A program made the translations under genes and the position numbers. A DNA stretch of 20,907 nt from Flavobacteriales bacterium (GTDB lineage: Bacteria > Bacteroidota > Bacteroidia > Flavobacteriales > Flavobacteriaceae). The notes under the pieces are model-generated. The model ran no database searches. It had not been told where the DNA came from and saw only the letters and a program-made list of their open reading frames with translations. How positions within the stretch are numbered: the first letter of the stretch is position 1; every line of letters begins with the position of its first letter. Shown here piece after piece: positions 1 through 7,253 of this stretch. The stretch is taken from NCBI GenBank assembly GCA_015494775.1, contig WGAP01000149.1, positions 1 to 20,907 on the forward strand, read 5' to 3'.

Positions 1-392
1 CGGTATGAGCCGCCGGCGGTGCCGATGGTTTTCCGCCCGGCGGAGGCGCCCGAAGGAAGCCCCACGCACGGGCGGGCGCGGGCGCGCGGCACGCGCGCCC
101 GCGCAAAACCACGGCATCCGCCAAGGCGAATATGAGCGGACAGCCCGGCGGCCGGCACGTGAGGAACGGCCGGCGTGAGCGTGCTCCGTCACGCGAAACG
201 GCGGCCGTGGCCCCGCCGCGGCGCCGAAGGCGCCGGGCGGATGGCCGGACGTAAACCTTTGAAAATCAACGGAAAGCCCCGCCCCGCGGCTTCGCCGCGG
301 GGCGGGGCGCAGACAAATTCGCTCCAACGTCCGGCCATCCGCTGCGGGCATCCGCCCGCCGGCGGGGCCCCGAACGTGCGCGGCCGGGCGCC
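1..392 (-). repeat. GC-rich palindromic dispersed repeat, copy A; no gene
   Basis: This stretch downstream of prfA holds no convincing gene. It is extremely GC-rich and full of hairpins. Read on the minus strand, it contains CCGGGCTGTCCGCTC (148 to 134), then 25 nt, then TTTTGCGCGGGCGCGCGTG (108 to 90), and later CGTGCGTGGGGCTTCCT (70 to 54). All three blocks recur in the same order, with nearly the same spacing, on the plus strand near the right end of the window (copy C). A perfect 12-bp stem (76-87 with 93-104, loop GGCAC) lies inside it. A start codon at 175 opens a 73-codon frame, but its arginine/proline/alanine-rich product is what GC-rich repeat DNA gives by chance. I recall GGGCTGTCCGCT-type elements from other Bacteroidota intergenic regions, but that is memory and not checked. 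Confidence 0.7.
276..308 (-). terminator. Long GC hairpin downstream of prfA, possible terminator
   Basis: A perfect 15-bp inverted repeat (276-290 with 294-308) has a TTC loop. It lies about 85 nt past the prfA stop codon on the transcribed strand. Only TTT follows it, so it is not a canonical intrinsic terminator. It may simply belong to repeat copy A, but a stem of this strength could stop transcription or protect the prfA mRNA end. Confidence 0.4.
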
Positions 393-1469
393 CTAAAAAT
401 CGATATCCTGCGCTTTGAGCTTTTCGGTGTTGTCGGCTATGCGCAGGGCTTCGACGACCTTGTCCAAATCGCCGTTAAGGATGTTTTGTAAATCGTAGAG
501 CGTCAGCCCGATACGGTGGTCGGTAACGCGGCCTTGGGGGAAATTGTAGGTGCGGATTTTGGCCGAACGGTCGCCACTGCTCACCATCGAACGGCGTTTT
601 TGGGTTTCGGCCTCCTTGCGCTTGCGTAATTCCATTTCGTAGAGCCGCGAACGCAGTACGCGCAGGGCTTTTTCGAAGTTTTTGTGCTGGGATTTTTGGT
701 CTTGGCATTGGGCGGTGATGCCCGTGGGAATGTGCGTGAGCCGCACGGCCGAATAAGTGGTATTGACCGACTGACCGCCCGGGCCGGACGACATGAACAA
801 GTCCTTGCGAATGTCTTTCATGTTGATTTCCACATCGAATTCTTCGGCTTCGGGAAGCACCATCACGGTGGCGGCCGACGTGTGCACACGACCTTGGGTT
901 TCGGTCTGCGGAACGCGTTGTACGCGATGCACGCCGGCCTCGTATTTCATGGTGCCATACACATCGGGGCCCGAAATGTTGAAAATAATTTCCTTGAAGC
1001 CGCCGGCCGTACCTTCGTTGTAATCCACAATTTCGGTTTTCCAACCCTTTTTTTCGGCATATTTGGTGTACATGCGAAACAAATCGCCGGCAAAAAGGGC
1101 CGCTTCGTCTCCACCGGTTCCCGCGCGAATTTCCACCACCGCATTTTTGGCATCCTCGGGGTCTTTGGGGATGAGGAGCAATTTGATTTCTTCGGTCAGC
1201 TTTTCCAACTCGGGACCCAGGGCGCTCAATTCGTCCTTGGCCATTTCCACCAATTCCTTGTCGGTTTCGGTGCGGATTACTTCCTTGGCCTCATCCATCC
1301 GGGCGGAAAGTAATTCAAATTCCTCGATTTTTTCCACCAGGGGTTTAAGCTCTTTGTATTCCTTGCTGATTTTGACATATTGCTTTTGGTCGGCCATCAC
1401 CGAAGGGTCGGCCAGTTTGTCGGACAGTTCGCGAAAACGTTGTTTAATAACGGGAAATTTGTCTTTCAT
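393..1469 (-). CDS. prfA: Peptide chain release factor 1
   Basis: Release factor 1 reads UAA and UAG in the ribosomal A site and triggers hydrolysis of peptidyl-tRNA. The product from the ATG at 1469 is 358 residues, close to the usual 360. It has an N-terminal helical domain (about 1-105), the conserved RAGTGGDEAALF segment (115-126), and the codon-recognition tripeptide at 187-189, here PQT within RVPQTETQGRVHTSAA. The catalytic GGQ is at 231-233 in SSGPGGQSVNTT. The frame is open upstream to 1577, but that part would run over the gldN terminator and end, and a TAnnTTTG promoter element lies just before 1469. The start MKDKFPVIKQRF is therefore preferred. It is the last gene of the run and is separated from gldN by an intrinsic terminator, so it is probably expressed independently of the secretion genes. 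Confidence 0.97.
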   Translation of the reverse strand: MKDKFPVIKQRFRELSDKLADPSVMADQKQYVKISKEYKELKPLVEKIEEFELLSARMDEAKEVIRTETDKELVEMAKDELSALGPELEKLTEEIKLLLIPKDPEDAKNAVVEIRAGTGGDEAALFAGDLFRMYTKYAEKKGWKTEIVDYNEGTAGGFKEIIFNISGPDVYGTMKYEAGVHRVQRVPQTETQGRVHTSAATVMVLPEAEEFDVEINMKDIRKDLFMSSGPGGQSVNTTYSAVRLTHIPTGITAQCQDQKSQHKNFEKALRVLRSRLYEMELRKRKEAETQKRRSMVSSGDRSAKIRTYNFPQGRVTDHRIGLTLYDLQNILNGDLDKVVEALRIADNTEKLKAQDIDF

Positions 1470-1486
1470 CCCTGACGGATTATGTG

Positions 1487-1494
1487 CAAAAGTA
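1487..1494 (-). promoter_or_regulatory. -7 promoter element of prfA
   Basis: TACTTTTG on the minus strand matches the Bacteroidota -7 consensus TAnnTTTG exactly. It lies 17 nt before the prfA ATG, which implies a leader of about 10 nt. No TTTG-like -33 box is seen at the expected distance, because that position falls in the gldN terminator hairpin. Confidence 0.6.
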
Positions 1495-1525
1495 ACAAAA
1501 AAGCCGCAGCCCGGGGGCTGCGGCT
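1495..1525 (-). terminator. Intrinsic terminator after gldN
   Basis: A perfect 10-bp GC-rich stem (1502-1511 with 1516-1525, loop CGGG) lies 20 nt beyond the gldN stop. On the minus strand it is followed by a run of six T. This ends the topA-to-gldN transcript. The T-run runs straight into the prfA promoter element. Confidence 0.9.
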
Positions 1526-1545
1526 CGATGTATGATTTCAGGTTG

Positions 1546-2433
1546 TTAGTAATTCCACTGGTCTTCCTCGTAATCACGAATCATTTCCTTGATGCGGTTG
1601 GATTCGAGGAGTTGGCGCAGGGCATTGTCGTGAATATATTCACGTATGCTACGGTCGCCGTATTCGTTGCTTGTTTGATAGATAATCGTATTGAAAAAGC
1701 GACCGTTGAGCAGGTGGTCATAGTTCATGGGCCGTGCCGCATTACGCGGGTTGTAGGCATAGTAGTTATGCAAGGTTTCGCGCGCATCGGGGAAAAACAC
1801 CCAGAACAGTTCCACAAGCTCGGCATCCATGCCGTTGGCCACCGAAGCCAGGTCATAAGCCACGGGAGCGATACCGATAAGCCGGTAACGCAATTCGCCG
1901 TAGCGGGCATCGAAATACCAAACGCCGCGGATATGATACTCTTCGATTTCGGCCGAAGTGATTTTCATACGGCGAATATATTGCTCGTCCACCTTGCCCT
2001 CGTAGTTGTATTGCTCGATACCGGCATCCATGGTGTCGGTATAGGTCATACGTTCTTTGAGCATGTCGGGGGTGAGCTTTTCGGTAAAATAGGTATCGGC
2101 ATACACTTCGGTGATTTTACCCGAATTGATACCCGACATCAAGGCATCGAACAAGGAAACCTGACCGGGCGTGGCCAATGCCGTATCCACCGGATAGTAA
2201 AGACGCAGGTTGAAGCGTTCATCCAGGTCGATTTTTTCCCATACCTGAATGCTCCACAATACGTCTTTGTCGTCCGTGTAGGGGTAAGGCAACGGACGGG
2301 AATGATCTTCCTTAACCTGCTGCGGTGTGGGATGCCCGATTTCCTGGGGCGTTCGTGCATTGAGAATATTGATCTGCGCACGGCCCACAAGCGGCAACAG
2401 CATAAGGAAAACCAAAACAAACAACCTTTTCAT
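1546..2433 (-). CDS. gldN: Gliding motility / T9SS periplasmic ring protein GldN (PorN)
   Basis: GldN is a periplasmic subunit that binds the lipoprotein GldK to form the ring under the outer membrane in the type IX secretion system. It also contacts the periplasmic end of GldM. The product is 295 residues with a clear Sec signal peptide (MKRLFVLVFLMLLPLVGRAQ) and a soluble, aromatic- and acidic-rich body. That body includes SIQVWEKIDLDERFN and YFDARYGELRYRLIGIAPV, both typical of the GldN family. The gene lies 21 nt after gldM and is the last of gldK-gldL-gldM-gldN. The gene order is itself strong evidence for the assignment. An intrinsic terminator follows directly. The length is somewhat below that of flavobacterial GldN as I recall it, and no domain appears to be missing. 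Confidence 0.95.
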   Translation of the reverse strand: MKRLFVLVFLMLLPLVGRAQINILNARTPQEIGHPTPQQVKEDHSRPLPYPYTDDKDVLWSIQVWEKIDLDERFNLRLYYPVDTALATPGQVSLFDALMSGINSGKITEVYADTYFTEKLTPDMLKERMTYTDTMDAGIEQYNYEGKVDEQYIRRMKITSAEIEEYHIRGVWYFDARYGELRYRLIGIAPVAYDLASVANGMDAELVELFWVFFPDARETLHNYYAYNPRNAARPMNYDHLLNGRFFNTIIYQTSNEYGDRSIREYIHDNALRQLLESNRIKEMIRDYEEDQWNY

Positions 2434-2454
2434 AACAACCTGTATTTAACTGGA

Positions 2455-4017
2455 TTAATTGGTGATTTCGACAATAACCGTTGATGTTTTTTGGAGGTGA
2501 TAACTACTGTTACCCAATAATTTGGCTTTGATATGAAAAATCTGAACGGTTTGTCCTTTACGCACCCGGCGCAAAGCGCTCTTGGCACGTTGATTCAAAT
2601 GCGTTCCATTAACGTGAATGGTAGGTTGTCCGGGAACTTTAAAATCAAAGCTCGTTACCACCAATTTCACATCAAAGTCAAAGTCGGGCAATTTGGCGCC
2701 CACCGTTCCGATTTCAATATTGCGTTTGGGCAATTTAACATAACCATCCTGACCACTGATGGTCCCCACGGGCGGAGGGATGTTTTTCACCCGGAAAGTT
2801 TTTTTATCGGACTTGGTTTGTCCGTTGGGAAGTTTCCAGGAAACATTAATGTCAATCGTACGTCCTCTGTAATTCGTTACATTGACTACATATTTTCCTG
2901 CCTTAATTTTACGCAATCCGGGAGCCGAAACATGCACTTTGTTGTCGGGAATACCGGGTACGGAAATGGAAAGCGGGTTATCCACACCCTTGTAAACCAC
3001 ATTCATTTTGTCGGCCGAAATAACCGCCGAATTGGGCATGGGGATAACCGAATAGGTGTATTCGAAGGGCAACTTCACCAGCGAATCGCCTTCTTTGAAT
3101 TCTAGGAAACCTTTCAAATCCTTATCGCCCGGATTACCTGCCGGCATATCGATCATTACCTGGCCGTTTTGCATTTGCTCGCCTGCCACTTCCTTGCCGT
3201 TGATAACGGCTTTTTCGAAGGTCATGGTTTGGTCGTAACGGCCGAGTACCACTTTACCTTTTACGTGTTCGTTGGGGAAGAAAGCGCTTTTGTCCAACAG
3301 CACCAATGCCTGGTAATTTTTGAACGAAACATCGCTTTTCAACTGCCCTTGGAACATGGACGAAAGCAATTCGTTTTCGCTATTGACGGCATTGCTTTCC
3401 AAACGGGCCATATTGGTCAAGGATGCCACCGGAGGAAAATCCTCAAAGGTGTAGTGCATCCAATCCTCTTTTCCGGCAGCTTTACCCAATTTAACGGGTT
3501 CGGTATCGAAACGCTTTTGAATACGCTGAACCGAGGCATTATCCCCGTATTTTTGGGCAAATTCCAAAAGGGATTTCTTATATTGATTGACTTTATCCAG
3601 GAATTCCTTACCGGTTTTGGTCAATCCTTCACCTTTGAAAAATTTTTCATCCAGTTTATACCCTTTATCCAAACTTTCATAATCCGGTTTGGCAGGGTCT
3701 TGCTTATACATTTTGAAAATATCTTTTTCAAATTTATCCAAATAGGATTGGAACTGATTGGTCAGATTATCCAAGCTTTGCGCATCCTTGAATTTGGCGG
3801 CGTATTTTTCGGGCTGTTCCTGTGCCTTGGCCGACAATTCGCCGAGCAATTGCGCATTTTTTTGTTTGGTCAATTGGACGCTTGCTTTCAAATCTTCATA
3901 TACACGTCCGAAAGACGTCAACACCTTTTTGGACATGGTCAGGGCCAACATGGCGATGAAGACCAAGTACATCAGGTTGATCATCTTCTGACGTGGGGAG
4001 AGTTTTCCGCTTGCCAT
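2455..4017 (-). CDS. gldM: Gliding motility / T9SS motor protein GldM (PorM)
   Basis: GldM spans the periplasm and, with GldL, forms the proton-driven rotary motor that energises type IX secretion and gliding. The product is 520 residues, close to the roughly 515 usual for the family. The N-terminus is short and cytoplasmic (MASGKLSPRQKM) and is followed by one transmembrane helix (about 14-30, LMYLVFIAMLALTMSKK). A long helical periplasmic stretch follows (about 38-200, with LTKQKNAQLLGELSAKAQEQ), then beta-rich C-terminal domains with sequences such as VPGIPDNKVHVSAPG and VKLPKRNIEIGTVGAKLPD. The gene sits 31 nt after gldL and 21 nt before gldN, consistent with one transcript and fixed stoichiometry. 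Confidence 0.97.
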   Translation of the reverse strand: MASGKLSPRQKMINLMYLVFIAMLALTMSKKVLTSFGRVYEDLKASVQLTKQKNAQLLGELSAKAQEQPEKYAAKFKDAQSLDNLTNQFQSYLDKFEKDIFKMYKQDPAKPDYESLDKGYKLDEKFFKGEGLTKTGKEFLDKVNQYKKSLLEFAQKYGDNASVQRIQKRFDTEPVKLGKAAGKEDWMHYTFEDFPPVASLTNMARLESNAVNSENELLSSMFQGQLKSDVSFKNYQALVLLDKSAFFPNEHVKGKVVLGRYDQTMTFEKAVINGKEVAGEQMQNGQVMIDMPAGNPGDKDLKGFLEFKEGDSLVKLPFEYTYSVIPMPNSAVISADKMNVVYKGVDNPLSISVPGIPDNKVHVSAPGLRKIKAGKYVVNVTNYRGRTIDINVSWKLPNGQTKSDKKTFRVKNIPPPVGTISGQDGYVKLPKRNIEIGTVGAKLPDFDFDVKLVVTSFDFKVPGQPTIHVNGTHLNQRAKSALRRVRKGQTVQIFHIKAKLLGNSSYHLQKTSTVIVEITN

Positions 4018-4048
4018 AACAACGAGTTTTTAAAGGATTAAACAAAAA

Positions 4049-4660
4049 TTACTTGCCCATAGCGGACAACATGCCTTGATAAACCTGGTTGAGTTTGGCA
4101 AGGTTTTCGTTGAGTTCGGCCATTCGGTTTTGAAGTTCTTCGGCGTGCATAGCCATTTCCTGATTGGCTTTGGAACTTTTGTCCACCGATTCCAATTCGG
4201 AACGCAGCACTTGGTTCAATCCTTCCAAATGGGCCGAAGCTTCGAGCATTTCTTCGTTGAATTTTTGGGTAGAACCGGCGGCGTCCACCACCACGTCCAA
4301 ACCTTTGGCGGCTTCGGCAAATTTGTTCAAACTCATACCCAAACGATTCATCAAATCGGCATCCACTTTGGCGTCTTGAAGCATTTTATCCAATTTCTCG
4401 GATAATTTGGCTTCCAGTTGATTGCCGGACAGACTGCTTTTTTTGATTTCGTTGTAGAGCAACGACCAATCGAATTCATCTTCAATGGGTTCAAAGGCCG
4501 AAATAGCAAACACGATGGCTTCCACAATCATACCTACGGCCAAAATGGTGGTACCACTGGGCCAGTGAGCGATTTTAAACAAAGCACCGATAATTACTAC
4601 GGACGCACCGAGTCCGTAAACCATTTGGAAGAATTTTTTTCTACCTTTTGAAGTTGCCAT
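4049..4660 (-). CDS. gldL: Gliding motility / T9SS motor protein GldL (PorL)
   Basis: GldL is the inner-membrane partner of GldM; five GldL around two GldM form the proton channel and motor in characterised homologues. The product is 203 residues with two transmembrane helices near the N-terminus (about 12-30, MVYGLGASVVIIGALFKIA, and about 37-55, GTTILAVGMIVEAIVFAIS). The second contains Glu47, which corresponds in position to the membrane glutamate implicated in proton flow in Flavobacterium GldL. Lys29 and His32 lie in the first helix and turn. The rest is a long cytoplasmic coiled coil with heptad-like segments such as LESVDKSSKANQEMAMHAEEL. It lies between gldK (47 nt upstream) and gldM (31 nt downstream). 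Confidence 0.96.
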   Translation of the reverse strand: MATSKGRKKFFQMVYGLGASVVIIGALFKIAHWPSGTTILAVGMIVEAIVFAISAFEPIEDEFDWSLLYNEIKKSSLSGNQLEAKLSEKLDKMLQDAKVDADLMNRLGMSLNKFAEAAKGLDVVVDAAGSTQKFNEEMLEASAHLEGLNQVLRSELESVDKSSKANQEMAMHAEELQNRMAELNENLAKLNQVYQGMLSAMGK

Positions 4661-4707
4661 ATCTTTTCGTTTTTTAGGTTATTCAGTTTTAAGTTTATAC
4701 ATTATTA

Positions 4708-6099
4708 TTAATAATAAGACATTTTGGAACCGCGTTGCTTACGCGCAAAATGCTTGGCGTTGGCGCCCATAAAGTCTTGGACGCAACGGAATCCCACATA
4801 GCTGCGAGCCGAATCGGCGTATTCGTATGTACGTGTGGACACTTGGATAAAATATTTTACGTCCTTCCACGAACCGCCGCGTACCACTTTGCGTTTGTTA
4901 AACCAATCGTGCGTGGTGGGGTTAAAGGTGGTTACGTAGAGATAGGAATCGGGATTATAGGACGAAGCCGTCCATTCGGAAACATTTCCGGACATATTGT
5001 AAAGTCCGTAACCGTTGGGATTGTAGGATTTGGCCCGGGCGGTAAATACGGCTTGATCCGATCCGTAATCACCACGAAGGGGCTTGAAGTTGGCCAGGAA
5101 ACACGCCTTTTCGTTCATCGTATAAGGCGAGCCCCAAGGATAATCGGTTCCGCTGCGACCCCCACGTGCGGCATATTCCCATTCGGCCTCGGTGGGCAAA
5201 CGGAAATGATGCAAGGTGGGTCGATGACGGCTACGCAAGAACCAATTCATTTTTTTGGTGCGGTAATCGGCAAAAGCATTGGCTTGGTACCAGTTGACGC
5301 CCACTACGGGATAATCGTTGTAGGCATCATGCCAGAAATATTCTTCGAGCATGGGCTCGTTGTAGGCATACATAAAGTCTTTTACCCAAACCGTGGTATC
5401 GGGGTAAACCTGAATAATCGTATCGTGTTTGAAAGCCGATTTTTGTTTCCCAGCCCGCACGGCGCTGTTCAAATCGATCCAGGAATAACGATAGGTAAAT
5501 TGTTTTACGTCAAACAGTCGCTCTCCGTCGGGCGTTTCTTTCAAAGGCAAATAAAGCGAATCGAAAACTTCGGCATAATATTCGTCGGGAAATTTGTTGC
5601 GATTGAAAATAATCGGCACTTTCCAATTGAGCCGTTTACCGGCGGTTTCTTCGTCTTCATAGGTCAGTCCACCGTACTTGTCCATCATAAAACGGTTGTA
5701 CGCATTACGAGCCGTATCCAACGAAAGATAGGCATAACGGGCAATGCCTTTACGCCCTTCGATGCCTTCTTCTTCCACCATTTTGGCTAAACGGGTACGT
5801 ATAACCGAATCGCGCACATAGTTGACAAATTCGCGGTATTCGGAATTGGTAATTTCGGTCTCATCCATATAAAAGGAATGTACCGTAACGGTTTTGGCCG
5901 GAGCATCGTTGGCGTAACCTTTATCCTCATTTTGTTTTCCCATAATAAAGGCACCACCCGGTATCAAAACCATACCGTAGGGCTGATACGGATGCCAGGC
6001 CTTGCCACGTACACCGACAATCTCCCCGCGTTGATTGGGACTTCCGCAGGATGCCAAAACCAATCCGGCGACCAATAAAATAATTAGGACTCTCTTCAT
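4708..6099 (-). CDS. gldK: Gliding motility / T9SS lipoprotein GldK (PorK)
   Basis: GldK is an outer-membrane lipoprotein that forms the periplasmic ring of the type IX secretion system with GldN. The start at 6099 gives a 463-residue product with a lipoprotein signal and lipobox LASC (15-18). An upstream in-frame ATG at 6147 would put a 16-residue hydrophilic extension before the signal peptide and is rejected. The body is a formylglycine-generating-enzyme-like (SUMF1) fold: MVLIPGGAFIMG, MDETEITNSEYREF, YPVVGVNWYQANAFADY, RLPTEAEWEYAARGG, NVSEWTASS and VVRGGSWKD. Large insertions between these blocks are typical of GldK. In this family the fold is structural, with no known enzymatic role. 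A 117-nt gap precedes it; I see no perfect TAnnTTTG there. Confidence 0.96.
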   Translation of the reverse strand: MKRVLIILLVAGLVLASCGSPNQRGEIVGVRGKAWHPYQPYGMVLIPGGAFIMGKQNEDKGYANDAPAKTVTVHSFYMDETEITNSEYREFVNYVRDSVIRTRLAKMVEEEGIEGRKGIARYAYLSLDTARNAYNRFMMDKYGGLTYEDEETAGKRLNWKVPIIFNRNKFPDEYYAEVFDSLYLPLKETPDGERLFDVKQFTYRYSWIDLNSAVRAGKQKSAFKHDTIIQVYPDTTVWVKDFMYAYNEPMLEEYFWHDAYNDYPVVGVNWYQANAFADYRTKKMNWFLRSRHRPTLHHFRLPTEAEWEYAARGGRSGTDYPWGSPYTMNEKACFLANFKPLRGDYGSDQAVFTARAKSYNPNGYGLYNMSGNVSEWTASSYNPDSYLYVTTFNPTTHDWFNKRKVVRGGSWKDVKYFIQVSTRTYEYADSARSYVGFRCVQDFMGANAKHFARKQRGSKMSYY

Positions 6100-6216
6100 G
6101 AGAAACGTATTTTTTTCTTGTAAAACAAACACATTACGACTTTCCATTTTTCAGGGGTGCAATATATGATTTTTTTTTCACATAGAAATCCATACCGGAA
6201 AATATTGATTTGGAAA

Positions 6217-7248
6217 TTACCAAAACTTTAACAATACATCCGTATTTCCTCCGTCGGAAACGGCTTTGACCATCCGGTAGGACACAGGGAGCAAACTCGT
6301 CCCTTCGTCGGAATCCGGCACCTCAATCCACCAACGTTGCGTCCGGGGATTGTGATACAAATAGGTCCGGTAATCGTGAACATATACTTCCGTTTTCTCC
6401 AAATTTTGTATGGGTAATAACGGATAATCCTTTATTTTATTTTTCAATCCTTCGAAATAATGCCAAATACCGATGCCCAGCGTTTCGCTATCGATGGGGA
6501 CAAAGGTTTCCAAACGGGCGTGCGACAAAATCATTACGCGGTTTACGGGCGAAAGCCCGGCATAATAAAACATGGCCGCCCACCGGCTCATATCCATTCC
6601 CGCCGCATGGGGCAAATACCCACTACCGGTAACGCCACGGGCTAAAATCCGGTAATCCGCCCAAACCATCCGGGCATGACGGGTAACTACTTCGATTTGT
6701 TCGTTATCCGTATCGCGCAAATGCCAAATATCCACCTTCGGATAGGATGCAAGCTTTTGATAATCGGCATCAACCAAATATTGCTGCACTCCGGCAAATA
6801 TTATTCTTTCGAATTTTTGCCCGGAAATTATTTCGGGCAATATCGGTAAATCCCGTGTTTTAATGCTTGGCAAAAAGAATGTTAAATGTTTCAAAGCGTT
6901 CATTACGGGAATCAAACCCGATTCCTCTCCGCGTAAACCATAGATTAAAAGTCGCGCTTCGGGATATTGTTTGAGCAGAAAATCAACGAGTTTTCCCAAT
7001 CCCACGCCATTATCTTCATCAAGATACACTCCCAAATGGGCTACGGTATTTTCACCTGCAATATTCCAAATCAAATCCCGGAGGGCATAGCATACCGGAT
7101 AATCGGTAAAGTCCCGTTCAGTATCCGCCACCCTGAAAATCAATAATTTGGCTTGTTCAAGCTCGGGAAAAAACTCGGGCGAATGCCAAGCAATACCCCG
7201 GCCTTCCGGGTAGGGAATATTTATAGGTAAAAAAATATCTTCGAACAC
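6217..7248 (-). CDS. Degenerate arginase/formimidoylglutamase-family protein of the T9SS locus
   Basis: The 343-residue protein resembles the arginase-fold protein, often annotated formimidoylglutamase, that flavobacteria carry between topA and gldK. Similar segments are FERIIFAGVQQYLVDADY (146-163), YYAGLSPVNRVMIL (228-241), IWHYFEGLKNKIKDYPLL (261-278) and RWWIEVP (305-311). The metal-ligand motifs of active ureohydrolases (GGxH, DAHxD, SxDxDxxDP) are not visible. Where the first would fall the protein reads LIYGLRGEESGL, and where the third would fall it reads RMVWADYRILARG. It is therefore probably not a functional manganese hydrolase, and a structural or regulatory role is inferred. The start is GTG, 5 nt after the topA stop, with no nearby in-frame ATG, which implies translational coupling to topA. 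The comparison rests on remembered sequences, not a search. Confidence 0.75.
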   Translation of the reverse strand: MFEDIFLPINIPYPEGRGIAWHSPEFFPELEQAKLLIFRVADTERDFTDYPVCYALRDLIWNIAGENTVAHLGVYLDEDNGVGLGKLVDFLLKQYPEARLLIYGLRGEESGLIPVMNALKHLTFFLPSIKTRDLPILPEIISGQKFERIIFAGVQQYLVDADYQKLASYPKVDIWHLRDTDNEQIEVVTRHARMVWADYRILARGVTGSGYLPHAAGMDMSRWAAMFYYAGLSPVNRVMILSHARLETFVPIDSETLGIGIWHYFEGLKNKIKDYPLLPIQNLEKTEVYVHDYRTYLYHNPRTQRWWIEVPDSDEGTSLLPVSYRMVKAVSDGGNTDVLLKFW

Positions 7249-7253
7249 GGCCG

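Noticed and set aside
175..396. 73-codon frame in the left-end GC-rich region
   Set aside because: Arg/Pro/Ala/Gly composition typical of GC-rich repeat DNA. It overlaps hairpins and the prfA end, with no homologue that I recognise.
1063..2484. Long open frame of 473 codons on the plus strand, antisense to prfA and gldN
   Set aside because: It runs across two well-supported minus-strand genes and their terminator, its product has no recognisable domain, and codon bias of the real genes explains the lack of stops.
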